From: Pratylenchus scribneri
Lineage: Eukaryota > Nematoda > Chromadorea > Rhabditida > Pratylenchidae
Direction: 5' to 3'
Assembly (NCBI GenBank): GCA_030063045.1
Contig: JAQSEB010000133.1
Coordinates: 62,001 to 126,000, forward strand
Length of the DNA stretch: 64,000 nucleotides
Made by a program: the position numbers and the translations under genes
The notes under the pieces: model-generated
Databases searched by the model: none
What the model saw: only the letters and a program-made list of their open reading frames with translations
What the model was told of the DNA's origin: nothing
In this document: positions 21,265 through 33,500 of the stretch, in pieces
Layout of the letters: every line of letters starts with the position of its first letter
Numbering within the stretch: position 1 is the stretch's first letter

Positions 21265-23943
21265 ATGAATAAAAGTCTATTAGATGAGCAAATGAATCCG
21301 GTAATCAAATTCAGAGGAAAACCAAATACTTTTCCCAAATGCTCACAGGTCTATCAGACCTTCAGCGATGCCGGCTTTCATTGGGGTTTATTCTTACCTG
21401 CATTGGTTTATTTACTTTTGGCAATGATCGGCATACCGTTGAATGCCAGTGTTTGCTGGGTGACCATCAAACATGGGTTAGAAAATTTTAAATGGAAAAA
21501 AATGGGAAACCCTATATTTTTTATTCTGTCTGAAAGGAGTGCTAAAAGCATGAATTTTATTTATGCCAATCTAGATAAGCACAATGTCAACAATTATGAT
21601 AATTAGATAATTCAGTTTTGCAAATGTTTACATAGAACTTATTAAAATTGCTCACTAATAATGAAATAAGATGTTTACTAAACGAATTTATTACAGAAAA
21701 ACATATTTAAATTTTTAGAGCCCAGCCATCTAATAAATTCCGAAATTACTAATTTTAAATATTTACACTAACATATATATTATATAATAGTTCACTCCGA
21801 TTCAACACCTGCATTTTGCTCGCCTTCGATTCCTTCTTTGCAATTCTTCATCAATTTGCCCATTTCCATTTTTTCGTTATGGCCTTAAGCGGCATCACCC
21901 CCTTCGTTTAGCATTGCCAATCCAAAGCTACTCTAGCATTGGCCTCGTTGCTGGTTCTAATCAGGTCTAGTTTTTACATAGTGCATAGATATCCAATTAG
22001 TGCAAAATTAGTAGTTCAATTTCTGTAGAATTTTTTTGTCGAAAAAAATGGGTAAATTGGGAATAAATTTGGCATAAAGGTGTTAACTAATAACCGAAAA
22101 ATATATATAATATTTATTAATCATTCATAAGGTTGCAATGCTCAGCCTGGATCGACTTTTTTCCATCCGTGCTCCACATTATTATCGTCAATTGGATCAG
22201 CGAAAATATATTTTTGGCCATCTTCTAGTCAATGCAGTCCTCACTGCCATAAATTTTGGACAATTTATTCAGTCAGCAATCAGCTTTCCGGAATGGCCTT
22301 GTACCGGTTTTATTAGTGATTTATTGGCCAATCTGGGACCATATTTTTGGGCGATGAATATGGGAAAATTTTTTGTCGCAATTTTTGCATATTTGCTTGT
22401 TGGTATAATGATAAAATTGAAGACAGGCAAGAGTTTTCATTTATACGTAGTATAAAAAGAAAATTTGCTAGAATTTATTTCCAAGGAAAAGGCGATAAAA
22501 AACTGTTATTCAAAAAAATATATGCTAGGAGAGCATCAGAATTATGCATTTTCGGAATTGCATGATTTGTCAATTTAGGTAATTTCGGATTCTAGGTAAT
22601 CCAGAAACACTCGAATAGGTTCTTTAGATTCGGTATTGTCAATTTAATCTAGGAATTTCTTTTTCACATTACTATCGGCTATTAATGTCTATATAAAAAT
22701 TATTAATGAATGGTTTAACTTTTTAAGACAAACTCACAAACTCATCCATTTGAATTTTCATAGAATAAATCAACCATGCCGAGACGGACGATCCTATCCA
22801 CAAATTTATAACAAATTCTGGAAATCGAGATTTCTAAAATTTTACAATTCTAATATTTGCAATATATAGAAAATTTTCAGAATAAACAACCGAAAGCCAG
22901 CAGAAAATTTACCGATCCTTGCTTTTGATTGTGCTTATCAATGTTGGCTGCTATTTTTGGGCTATATTTTTGAATATGCTTTTTAAATTTTCTCTATTGC
23001 CTGTTCAATTTTACAATATTGGTATATAAAATTGTTTACTGCTAGCATATTTTTGAATTTTGGAGTCATGGCCATTGCGCCAATTCTATATTATAACAGG
23101 TATATATATGTTGCGGGCAATATTGGAAATTGGGCATTTCCAGAATTGCCCAGGCTTTTTGGTTGGGCAATTTTGGAAATCTCGGCTTCTAGGCGTTGTA
23201 CAGACTCGAGAGTAGGCTCATTCGACTCGTCATAGTCGGTTTACTATATGAAATTTCAATTACATACCGAAATAGGGGCTAGGGTTAGGGTTATGGTTCA
23301 GGGTGGCATGGGTTTTAGGTGCTTTGGGCTAGGGTTTAGGGGCTAAGATTAGGGTTTAGGGGTCTGTAATTGAAATTTCATATAGTAAATCGACCATGCC
23401 GAATAGAATGAGCCTACTCTCGAGTCTGTACGATACCTAGAAGCCGAGATTTCCAAAATTGCCCAGCTGGTCAATTCCGGAAATGCCCAATTTCCAATAA
23501 TGCCCTCAACATATATTCATGTGATCTTTCTTTTTAAACTTCATATTGAACAAAATTCTGACCATGGACATAGGCATTATTTTGGAAATTAGCAGAAATT
23601 TTCGAAAATTTTATCTTTTTGACAAGATTTCCATTTTCACCCTCTTTTCATCACAAAATTTTTAGCATTTATTATTGAAAAATAATTGTGAGTATCCGGT
23701 TTAGAAAATGGTAATAATACCAATTGTCTCTTAAAACTAACAAACAGAAATAGGGCTGAAATTTTTATAATAAAAATGTTGGTAAATTATTTATTTGAAT
23801 ATTTTTTCCATTTCAGTATGGATTATCGAAATGCTTATAAAAAGGAATTCAAATCGATTCGACTGTTCAGAATTATTTGCAGGCGACAAAAACAATTGAC
23901 TATTAAAATTACTCCAATTTCAGATCATATTATTATTAATTGA
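21265..23943 (+). pseudogene. Decayed serpentine receptor (Srsx-like)
   Basis: Exon pieces follow the receptor order. 21265-21476 holds TM1 (ALVYLLLAMIGIPLNASVCW). 21791 to about 21960 holds TM2-TM3 (NTCILLAFDSFFAILHQFAH). 22132 to about 22446 starts VAMLSLDRLFSIRAPHYY and covers TM4-TM5. About 22897-23026 reads QKIYRSLLLIVLINVGCYFW (TM6). 23032-23099 is TM7 (FGVMAIAPILYYN), and 23817-23943 holds the tail SMDYRNAYKKEFKSIRLF. The lesions are a TAG at 21909-21911 in the TM3 region, and a TAA at 23027-23029 with a one-base shift before the TM7 exon. The acceptor region before the TM6 exon also gives an early in-frame TAA unless a later AG is used. TM7 joins the tail in correct phase. A foldback element lies in the last intron. 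I read it as a pseudogene of the same broad class as the intact receptor at 3982-7321. Confidence 0.65.
23108..23517. mobile_element. Foldback MITE with TTAGGG-like core
   Basis: The arms of about 150 bp are inverted: AATTTTGGAAATCTCGGCTT (near 23170) and AAGCCGAGATTTCCAAAATT (near 23440), and ACAGACTCGAGAGTAGGCTC with its inverse near 23415. The hinge at 23277-23370 carries degenerate TAGGGTTAGGGTTATGG repeats. It lies in the last intron of the decayed receptor. A partial relative occurs at about 28040-28200 (TTTTGGAAATCTCAGCTTTT). Confidence 0.7.
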
Positions 23944-24712
23944 ATATTTTGCTTTTTTTTCTTTGAATAAATTTATAGAAATAAAAAGGTTAATATTTAA
24001 TTTTTTATAAAAATAAAATTACAAAAAGGCTAATCAATAGGGAGCGGATTTTAATGAAATTGCATATATTTATATGCAAATGCATATTTTGGCACTTTTT
24101 TGGCAAAAATTGTCGTTCAAAATTACAATAAAAATCGAAAAATTGCATATTTTAATGGTTTTTGAACAAAAATAAATTTTTCTTGGATTTGACCTCGAGA
24201 TCAGCGAAAATCCCCATATCATGATTAATATGTTATGTTTGGAAAGTAAAATTATACTATCAGATAGAGGAAATTAGGCTGAAAATAATATGTGGTCTAA
24301 ACAATTGTTTTCGGATTAGAAGATATAAGGCCCTTAAGCTAAAAATTCATCAAGCATTTTTGAGTCTGGCGCAGAGATGAAAGTAAATTAAAATTATAGT
24401 TGGCTTTTAAATCACATCCATTAATTCTTTCTTTTAATTTCCACAAATTTTTGTAATTAGTTGATTTTTAAAAATGAGCATAAATAAAATATCATAATAA
24501 TTTTATTATTACCTATTTTTGTTAAAGAAAATGCAAAAAAAAGGAAAAAATAATTTTTCGGATTTTTATTATCTCTTCATGAATACAATTGTTACATTTT
24601 TATTCACTAATATAGTGTCATTATAAAAATATAAAAATAATGAAAATATATAATGTTAAAAACATTTTGTTTTATGCAAAATTAAATACTATATTCTCTG
24701 TTTTGATATTCT

Positions 24713-27621
24713 CTAAGGGCGCATAAAAACTTTCACGCAACCGCCCTCTTTATCGCACATTTTTTTGAAGAATTTTGGTCCATCTTCCAATGTTCCATAA
24801 TCTGAAAAATAGTAACAGAATTTTGTATTTTTTTTAATTAAATTATAAAAATTTTAAACTGACCAGTGACCAAAAATGTTGGATCAATTTCACCGGTGCG
24901 CACTTTTTCCATGCAAAATTTGATGTATTTCTGTGCGGGGCATTGACCCCCGCGAACGGTCAATCCCTTTTCCATCATTGGGCCAATTGGGAAATGGTTG
25001 GAAAAACCGCAATAAACACCCAAAATTGAAACATTGCCGAATTTGCGCACAGCTTGGAACATTTGAACGAAAATTTCCGATGTGTCAGTTTCAAGGCCTG
25101 AAGAAATTTTTAAATTTAATTTAGTATTTTTGACGCAATCATAATCAATAAAATGCCGAATGATTTTTAAAAATATATTTTTGAAATTTTTAATTTATTT
25201 CAATTTATTCCAAATATTGATTTTTAAATTAGATAAATCATTAATAAAATAATGAATGATTTTAATATCAATATATTTCTGAAATTTTATTTTTTTCCTC
25301 TAATAATGAAAAATTATTTAAAAATATATAAAAATTTTAAATTTAGTTTATTCAAAACAGAGAAAATATTTTATGTTATTAAAATCAAATTTTTTGTCAT
25401 CTTAATTTATTAGGCCAAATATTATATTTTATGGCCATCTTTTATGGCCATAAAATATTGATTTAAATAACTATTTAATTTTAATTGCCAAGAAAATAAA
25501 TATTAAAAATTATTATTCACCTAAAGCCACTTCAATCTTGTGGATCCAACTTTGCATATAGTCAAAGCCGGCACACTCTATTGCAACATCCAAGGCACCC
25601 CCATCCAAACGATTCCGAATTTCTTCAACCACTTTTCCTTTATGCTCCATGAAGTCAATGGTCTCAATGCCCAAATGGCTTCTGGCTAATTGAAGGCGTT
25701 CCGGAACGGCATCAATACCAATGATGCGTTTTGCACCCAAAAGCTAAAAATAAATTTTATTATATTTTTTTCAAAAATAAAATTTAAAAATTTTATTAAT
25801 AAAAAATTTAATTTTTATTTTTAAATTCATTACCTGACATCAACGAGCGACCATTAGCCCAATAGGACCCAAACCCCAAATGCCGAGGTGCCGACAACAC
25901 TGCCTTCCTGAATTAAAAAATTAATTTGATTGAAATAGTGGAAAAAATTTTAAAAAATTTATAAATTCAAAAAAAATTTTCACTCATTTTAATAATTAAT
26001 AAAATATAATCCTTTCCCGATTCTTTTTACCTTAATTTCGCCCATTTGTGTACCAAAATAAGCGGTCGGAATCACATCTGTCAAATACAACGCCTTTTCG
26101 TCGGGAATATCGTCCGGAACTGGGAAACAGTTAACATCGGCGAATGCAACTCGAACAAACTCAGCATGGCCGCCTAAAAAATCCCATCCAATATATAAAT
26201 AATAATGTTGTAATCGATTTTGATTTCATTATGCCCTAATTGATGTAGTTGTACAGCCTTGATCTATGGCTCATTCCATTCGTCCGAGACGATTTTATTT
26301 AAAAGAAATGTTGATTTCAAATTGATTTAACAAGTCAGAACGAACCTAAATTATTTATGATTTTGAGTTTTTTTTTTAAACCCCGATTTAAAATTTTTAG
26401 TGGAAGGGTATGATAAGATTAGCATAGGGCAGACATGGGTTTAGGGCTATAGTAGAATTATGGTTGGGACATAAATCAATTCAGATGCACATTGGTCATA
26501 AAATCAGGATTTCTCATACCTTAATATTTTTGGTCAGTAAAAAATTAAAATCGGCAAAAAATCAAAATTGGCCACTATATAAAAATATTGAAAAATATTA
26601 TTCAATACGCACCCGGCACACCACCAGTCAAATGGGAATATCCATAAAAGGCCGGTGGTCTGTCCCGGTAGAGTTTGCCGACCACTGCCGATGGGTTGGT
26701 CACATCGCAGCCAGTGTATTCTTCCCGTTGGCAATAGTCACATTGGCCACAGGCAATTGCAAAAGCCACCAAAACTCGTTGGCCTCTGTGGATTTTGTGC
26801 ACTTCTTCGCCCGTTTCCACCACAATGCCCATGAATTCGTGACCTGAAATTTATATATTTTTTTTATTTTGATTCATTTTTATGATCAATTTCCATCACC
26901 TTGTATATCGCCTTTTTTCATGCCCGGGAAAGTGCCCTTGTACAGATGCAAATCTGAGCCACAAATGGTGGTAGCCGTCACTTGGATAATCACATCGGTG
27001 GGATCCGTGATGCATGGCCTAATAATTTTAATTTTATTAAATTAAAAATTGAAAAAAATTTACTTTTATTTTAATGTAATATCATTTTTTTATGAGTTAT
27101 TCTCAATCTATATCTTTTGATTTAAATCTCATCTCTTTAAATCTTTTTTTGATTTAAATCCCATCTATTTAAAATCCAACTCAAATATTATATAAATCGA
27201 TGGCGAATGGCGATGCGTCTCGATCGCGAATAAATTCATTTAAGTTTTGCTTAATCTATAAAACGCATAGCACTAATAAAAGTAATTTATTTTAAAAATC
27301 TGTTAAAATAAAAATTGGAATTTTTAAACAATTTTATGGATATTTCTCTTTTTTTTTAAATAAATCTAAAATTTTGACTGACCGTGCATGCTCCACATAT
27401 TCCATGTCATATTTGCCATTCCAAACCAGACAATGCATTCGGTGTTCTTCATCCCATTTGGGCTGGAAAAAGAGAATAACATTAAATTCATTTAAATAAT
27501 TAAAAATAATTTATAATAAAAAAGTAGTTTGACATTATAAAAACACCTGTACGGCTGTTGCTGTTTTTACAGCCTTTCCAGCCAAAAATTCCGCCGCATT
27601 TGTTTTTAAAGTCTCAAGCAT
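24713..27621 (-). pseudogene. Zinc-dependent alcohol/formaldehyde-dehydrogenase-like gene, frame broken in the NAD-binding exon
   Basis: Nine exons read 27621-27547, 27462-27383, 27018-26900, 26843-26613, 26173-26031, 25907-25834, 25743-25521, 25097-24864 and 24801-24713. All phases match except in exon 6, and the intact length would be about 419 residues. The MDR zinc-ADH features are the catalytic [10 protein letters not shown] and GHEFMG, the structural-zinc cysteines in ACGQCDYCQREEYTGC, and YGYSHLTGGVPG. That last motif points to the glutathione-independent formaldehyde-dehydrogenase-like branch. Then come DVIPTAYFGT and the Rossmann continuation GAKRIIGIDAVPERLQLA. Exon 6 should read GIWGLGPIGLMVARWCQ. 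It carries an 8-bp insertion (25882-25889) that shifts the frame, and TGA (25840-25842) in place of the Trp codon. Skipping exon 6 would keep frame but remove the GxGxxG NAD loop. Either it is a recent pseudogene or exon 6 contains assembly errors. The gene would act in the cytosol on small aldehydes or alcohols. Confidence 0.85.
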
Positions 27622-27629
27622 TATTTCGG

Positions 27630-29030
27630 TAAAGAATTCAGCTTATTTTAAATTCAACTTAATTAATTAGTATCGTTAATTTTTTTAATTTATTATATTA
27701 AATTTATTGTGGGGTTATAAAATGGAATAAAATAATAAATTAAAGGAAAAAGAAAATAAATATTTTTCACACAAATATTTTGTTTTTTGATGTATTATTT
27801 TTGGAGAATGTGAGATTGATGAAAGAGACTCAAATAAATAAACAATTGCTAACTCTCATTGTCAGAGAACACATCGAAGAGAGAGGAATATGATGCCGAT
27901 GACCAAATAACAAAATAAAAAACAACCACTTTGTTGACAAAGATTCTCACGTTAACTTTAGAAAGTTAATAAAACCTATCATACTCTTTAAAGCCTTAGC
28001 AGTTTTAAGCCTTAGAGTCGTTTATTAAAAATTTGTTTATATTACAACTTATACTGGAAATTTGCTAATTCCGGAAATGCATTTAACTAATTTTGGAAAT
28101 CTCAGCTTTTATGCAATCCAAAGTATTGAAATTAGTCTCTTTCGACTCGACATAGTCGATTTAGTTTTTGAAATTTCAATTTCAAACCGATGTTAAAGCC
28201 TAGATCTTTTAGTAGAATTTGACAATTATTATTAGAACTGAAAATTGTAATCTATTTTAGTTTCATAAAAATAATAGGAAAATGATTTTACAATATGATA
28301 TGCAATCTCGATAGAGACAATAAGAATTTCTTATCACATTGAAGCTAGGTTTAGGAATTCTAGGATTAATAATCTAATATGATCCCAATAAATTCTATCA
28401 ATTTTATTTTTTATTAGCATCTATCTCTTATTTAATTAAATAAAAATTATTAATATAAATCTTATTATAGCACTAGTCAAAATTTAGTGAACCAAAACCG
28501 GTTGGATTGAATTTAAACAACGATTAAACTTTTCAAATAAGGATAAATTGGTGTTGAAAATGAACTTTCATAAAAAGTGTCTATTCGTAAATCTCTGAAT
28601 TTCCTTGAATCCGAGATTTCCTGAATTAGCTAATCTTTATTGCTAGTTTTATCGAGGCATTGCTTTTCTCAAAAAGACTCAAAATTATATAAAATATGTA
28701 AATAAGTTAGATCCATTTATATCGAAAATATTGGCAATTTCTTGGGGCCTATCCAAATTAAGCTCGACAAACGACAAATCGCCCGACAAATGACAAACAG
28801 GAAAGAAATTTGTCGATTGTCGAAAATTCAATACAAATTAGATTTGTCTGCTGCTGCTCTCGACAATCGACTCGACAAATTTTTTCCCTCAAATGGAGTA
28901 CCTCTTTTTAAAAATTCACTAAAAAGCAAAGGTACGCTCAAAAAATCCGAAAAATATAGGGGAGGCTAAAAACACTCTAAATTTTCATATAATCTTTTTA
29001 AAAAAATTTTTGGGCTTCATTTTGACCCAA
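27630..29030. other. Intergenic stretch with repeat fragments
   Basis: No gene could be supported. A half-copy of the foldback family at 23108-23517 lies at about 28040-28200. A short inverted pair, AATTTGTCGATTGTCG and CGACAATCGACTCGACAAAT, lies at 28808-28880, inside a zone rich in CGACAAA motifs. Confidence 0.5.
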
Positions 29031-29034
29031 AAGA

Positions 29035-29352
29035 CAAAAATATATCGAAAAATGCTTTTGTTGTCCACCTGCATTTTTTTCATAGCAGAATTAGTTCTAC
29101 TAAGAAAAATTCTAATTTTTTAACTAGGTCAAATTATGTAAAATATATCAAAAAATGCTTTTGTTGTCCACCTGCATTTTTTTCTTAGCAGAATTAGTTC
29201 TACAAAGAAAAATTGTAATTTTTTTAACTAGGTCAAATTATGTAAAATATATCAAAAAATGCTTTTGTTGTCCACCTGCATTTTTTTCTTAGCAGAATTA
29301 GTTCTACAAAGAAAAATTGTAATTTTTTTAACTAGGTCAAATTATGTAAAAT
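29035..29352. repeat. Tandem repeat, three units of about 104 bp
   Basis: AATGCTTTTGTTGTCCACCT recurs at 29051, 29154 and 29258, inside three nearly identical units that end with ACTAGGTCAAATTATGTAAA. It directly precedes the receptor exons at 29388. Confidence 0.9.
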
Positions 29353-29387
29353 ATATTACAGTAGGCTACTTCAGGGTATTACATTAG

Positions 29388-29865
29388 GCTACTACATTTT
29401 CGATATTCGTGGATATGGACAATTTTTTGTATGATTATTTTTTATTTGATAATAATTATTCTTCGGTGGCGTATAATTCGATTTGTCAATACATATGGCG
29501 GTTTCAGTGAAAATACACGCAGATTAAACAAACAGTTGACACGGACACTGACACTTTTGGTATAATAAATAATATTTTATAATTTCACTTAAAATTTATT
29601 TTAGGAAACAGTTCCTTTTCTCACTCTAAATGTACTCCTTTTTTTCACCTTAATCCTCTTTTTGCCTCCTGGAATTGGAATAGACAATAGAGAGGCATTG
29701 CAACGCTCGCAAATTACGACAATATTTGTTTATTTAACACCAACATTGAATCCGATTATCACAATTTTGGTCAACACCCCTTATCGTAATGCAATCGCCC
29801 GAATTTTTTGTCGCAAATCTCAACAACAAATTGTACCACTAGTCGAAACGACAGTTCGAACATGA
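29388..29865 (+). CDS. Serpentine receptor, two 3'-terminal exons
   Basis: Exon 29388-29559 reads a TM5 segment (WTIFCMIIFYLIIIILRW) and a basic loop (NTRRLNKQLTRTLTLL). A 45-bp GT-AG intron follows. Exon 29605-29865 reads TM6 (FLTLNVLLFFTLILFLPP), TM7 (FVYLTPTLNPIITILV) and the tail NTPYRNAIARIFCRKSQ, then a stop. The join is in phase 0. The Gln/Leu-rich stretch before TM6 and the P-x-x-x-P of TM7 followed by YR fit the Str/Srd/Srh type of nematode chemoreceptor. The 5' exons (TM1-TM4) were not found upstream, where a tandem repeat begins. This may be a truncated gene or one with more distant exons. Confidence 0.65.
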
Positions 29866-29879
29866 AAAGAAATATTATA

Positions 29880-30560
29880 ATTCTGATTTTTTGTTGTGCA
29901 AATTCATCTGAAATATTTTGAATTAACAACAATTTGTTATTATTTTATGCAAAAAATATTTATCAAATCTATTGAAGTAAAAAATGGCATCTGATGTAAA
30001 AATTAAGTCTATTATCTGCCGAAAAAAATAATTAATTTGGTGAAAATATAATATTTTTGCGGCCATATAACTTGGCCAAATCATAGTTCTTTAAGACTCC
30101 CTAGCGCCTAATCCCATCTTGGGCCCCGAACTCAACCCTGCTAATATACCTAACTATGGTTAAGTTATAGTCTCAAAATATAATATCTTTCGACACGAAA
30201 AATTTCGCCAATTTATTTTTTCGGCGAATTAATATTATCTCATATAAAAATAAATGTTGCGCAGATTAAATATACTTCTCTCTCTGGGGTACCAGCTTTT
30301 ACAGACACTGTCCGTCCAACCAAATTAATTTTGAATTTTATTAAATTTCATTTTCAAAATAAAATAACCAAAAATTATTAATTAAATTTATTGCAAGTAA
30401 AATAAATGTATACAAAATGGAAAATCTAATCATGATTATATAAATAAAAAATAAATTATGAATGCCAGAGTCAAAAAAAGCAAAGTGTGAATGCGAACAT
30501 AGGATTAAAAATTATACAAATAAAATGGTTAAATGCTTCGAATCAATATCAAAAAATTAA
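29880..30560. other. Intergenic stretch
   Basis: This lies between convergent genes: the receptor end (plus strand) and the SLC26 gene end (minus strand). Nothing beyond AT-rich spacer was recognised. Confidence 0.5.
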
Positions 30561-30572
30561 TTATTTATTTAT

Positions 30573-33500
30573 TTATATCATGCTAATTCCGGCCTCATCC
30601 TCTTCAACACCGCAGCCGGTGCCAATTTCTTCTTGTGGTGGTGCCGGTGAATTATCCAACGTGAATTCAAGATGGTCGGCTTCATCCTCCTCATCTTCGT
30701 CCTCTTCATGAATGACAATGTGGGTGTCGGACAATGTTTGCTTGAATGACCATTGGTAGAGTTCATTTTCGCCAACACAAAGGGAATTTGTATCTTCTGC
30801 GGGGCCACCACCCACTGGTGATTTTTTCATCAAGGACAGTTCGGAGAAGCCACGCTTTTTTCTTTGCCATTTCCTATAAAAATAATGGGAATTTTGTTAA
30901 AAAATTTTGGCATTTTTATGGCCATAAAATATGAGCAAATCAAGCTGTTGTCTAATAATCCTAGTCTAAACCCATAACATTTAAAGTATTCCTACTCTTA
31001 ATATTTTATGTATAGACCAATTTTATTAAATGTTAAGGATCTTGCCCAATGTGCAAAAAATAAGTTTTAAGGGACTGAGTCCGAACTCCATAGGAAGCCT
31101 ATTCTTACAGATAAAAAAGATTAATGCATAAAAATATGACAAATCTCATCAAAATTAGCCAGCTTAAGGCGAGTTCTCTTGGTAGCCTATTTAGCCCTAA
31201 AATTTTTTAAGGTTAATTTTTTTAAGTTAAAATTTTAAATAATTCATTAATTTTAAGCGTAAATTATAATAATATTATAGTTTTACCTCAATCTTAAGAC
31301 AAGTTTTCTTGTAAGCTTAATAAGCCGTAAACCCGTAGCTAAGGCCAAATTTTATGGCAATAATATATGCCGATATTATGGTACGAAAATTTGCTAATAA
31401 TTTTATAGTAAATTATTATATAAATTTTGGTTAAATTAAAGCATCTTTCTGTCCTACTTTTTATTGGAAGCAACAAGGACGGCATCGTGAATTGTTGGAT
31501 AGAATTGTTCTTTTGGGACTGAATTGAAAAATTTGCACATTTCCAACATATCACGAACTGGTGCTTTTGCTCCGGCAAATAAAACATTGACATTCAAGTC
31601 ATTCAATTGATGATAAAGCTATTAGAAAATAATTTAATTAAAATGATGAAAATTCTAAATAAATAATTTTCCAAATTCATAAACATTTTCAAATAAATTT
31701 TCGAAAATTTTGAAAATTTCAATATCAACTAAATTTCCGAGAATTTTAAAAATTACAAAAAAAAATTTTCCAAATTTTTAATTTCAAAATTTTCCAATTA
31801 TTTAAAAATATCAAAAAATAATTTTTAGAGAATTTTTGAAATTTCAAAAAATTCCGAAAATTTTTGACAATTTCAAAAAATAATCTTCCAAATAATCCGA
31901 GAATTTTTGAAAATATCAAAAAATAATTTTCCGAGAATTTTTAAAATTTCAATAAATAAATTTCCAAATTTTTTTCCAAAAATTTCTTTCAAATTTTGCA
32001 CATTTTTAAGTTTAAATTCGTTTAAAAATTAAAATTATAGGTAAAAAACATACATCGGCCAATGCATTTATGCTTGTATAGTCCACAAATGTGAATCCGG
32101 TGCAATCCACAATCAAATTCTTCACCCCACTTTCGCGAACTCTTCCATCCAACGATAAATGCCTTTGTTGTTTATTGTTCATTTTGTTTATTGATTTTTC
32201 ATTGGCCAACATCAATTGAGATTGTCCATTTCCATTGCATTGTTGAATGTCACTGCATTTGCCGTTGGTTTCAAATGTTTGGTGAGGTGGATTGGAGGAG
32301 GAGGATTGGACGGGCATTGTGATGGCATTGATGGCCGAATTGGCAAAATGATCAACATTTGTGAATAACTTTAAAATAAATTATTAAAATGCGAAATTTT
32401 TTTGTTGTCAAAAAAATGCCTAAAAGATTAGAACGTTTCAATTAATCCAAAAATTTCGTCAAGAAGCATTGATGATTATGATTTTGCATAAGTATCAAGT
32501 TAACAATTTAAATTAGCTATGAACCAAAATCAACATGGCTTAAATCCTTTAAATTCTTTAAATTTGTTCAAATAATTAAAAATACTATTCAATGCTTCTT
32601 GATGACCTCATCCAGTGGTATGCGGCCTATGCACTTTTGTGAAGGCATTATTAATTATTTTTGCATTAAGTTTCCTTTTTTAGCGTTTTCAATGCCTATT
32701 CCTAGCCCATTCTTTTGACTATATTTCATTGTCAGTAAAACATAATAACTATTTCGGTTTCGGGAAAGATATAGTTCATTTTATACCTCTAAAAATTCTC
32801 TAAAAAGTGGTCTTTATTACTCTTATTACTAATGTTTAAAAATGTAAGAGAATCTAGAAATTATTCGACTTTTCTCAAAAAATTTGGATTATACATTCAT
32901 AGCATATTTAATACTAATTTAGTGTTATGGATCAAACCCACGATTTTTTACCCATTCCCTTTTGGATTGTCCCAGGCCATTTTCCTTGGCCGACTCCCCC
33001 TTTCAATTCCCCATTTCCAAATATTTTGCCCCGCCTCCAAGAAGGAAACGGCCATTCCCGGCCAGCAGACTTGGTTGGCATTCATTCTTGTTTTCTCCTA
33101 GTTTTAGTCCCAGCTTTTTACTGCCCCGACGGTTACGGCTTCGGCCGGGACCGAAAGGTCTAAGGCTTGTCCCTTCCCCATTCCCCCATAATATTATTTA
33201 AATGTTGTTTTTAATCGCTAAATAAATTTTATGCTTAAACTTTTGGGGAATGGGGTTCTTTAAAACCAAAGGGATAAAATTAAGATTAAAAAAATAAATT
33301 ATAGAGAACATTTTGATCTTTCCAATGGTATATCCCATAACCAAATCGGTTATAGTCTGTCTATTAGTCTCGCTGGGTTATGGACAAAGGAATGGCCTAG
33401 TATATTTACAATGGCGATATTGAAAATCTATTAGAAAAACCAACCAATGGAGCATCGAAGCGAAAAATGCGAATTCCATGCCCCAACGGTGTAACTCGCC

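Noticed and set aside
32832..33201. ORFs of 78-89 residues in the SLC26 intron
   Set aside because: Three overlapping frames in one CG-richer patch with no splice sites and no recognisable sequence; they lie on the strand opposite the gene.
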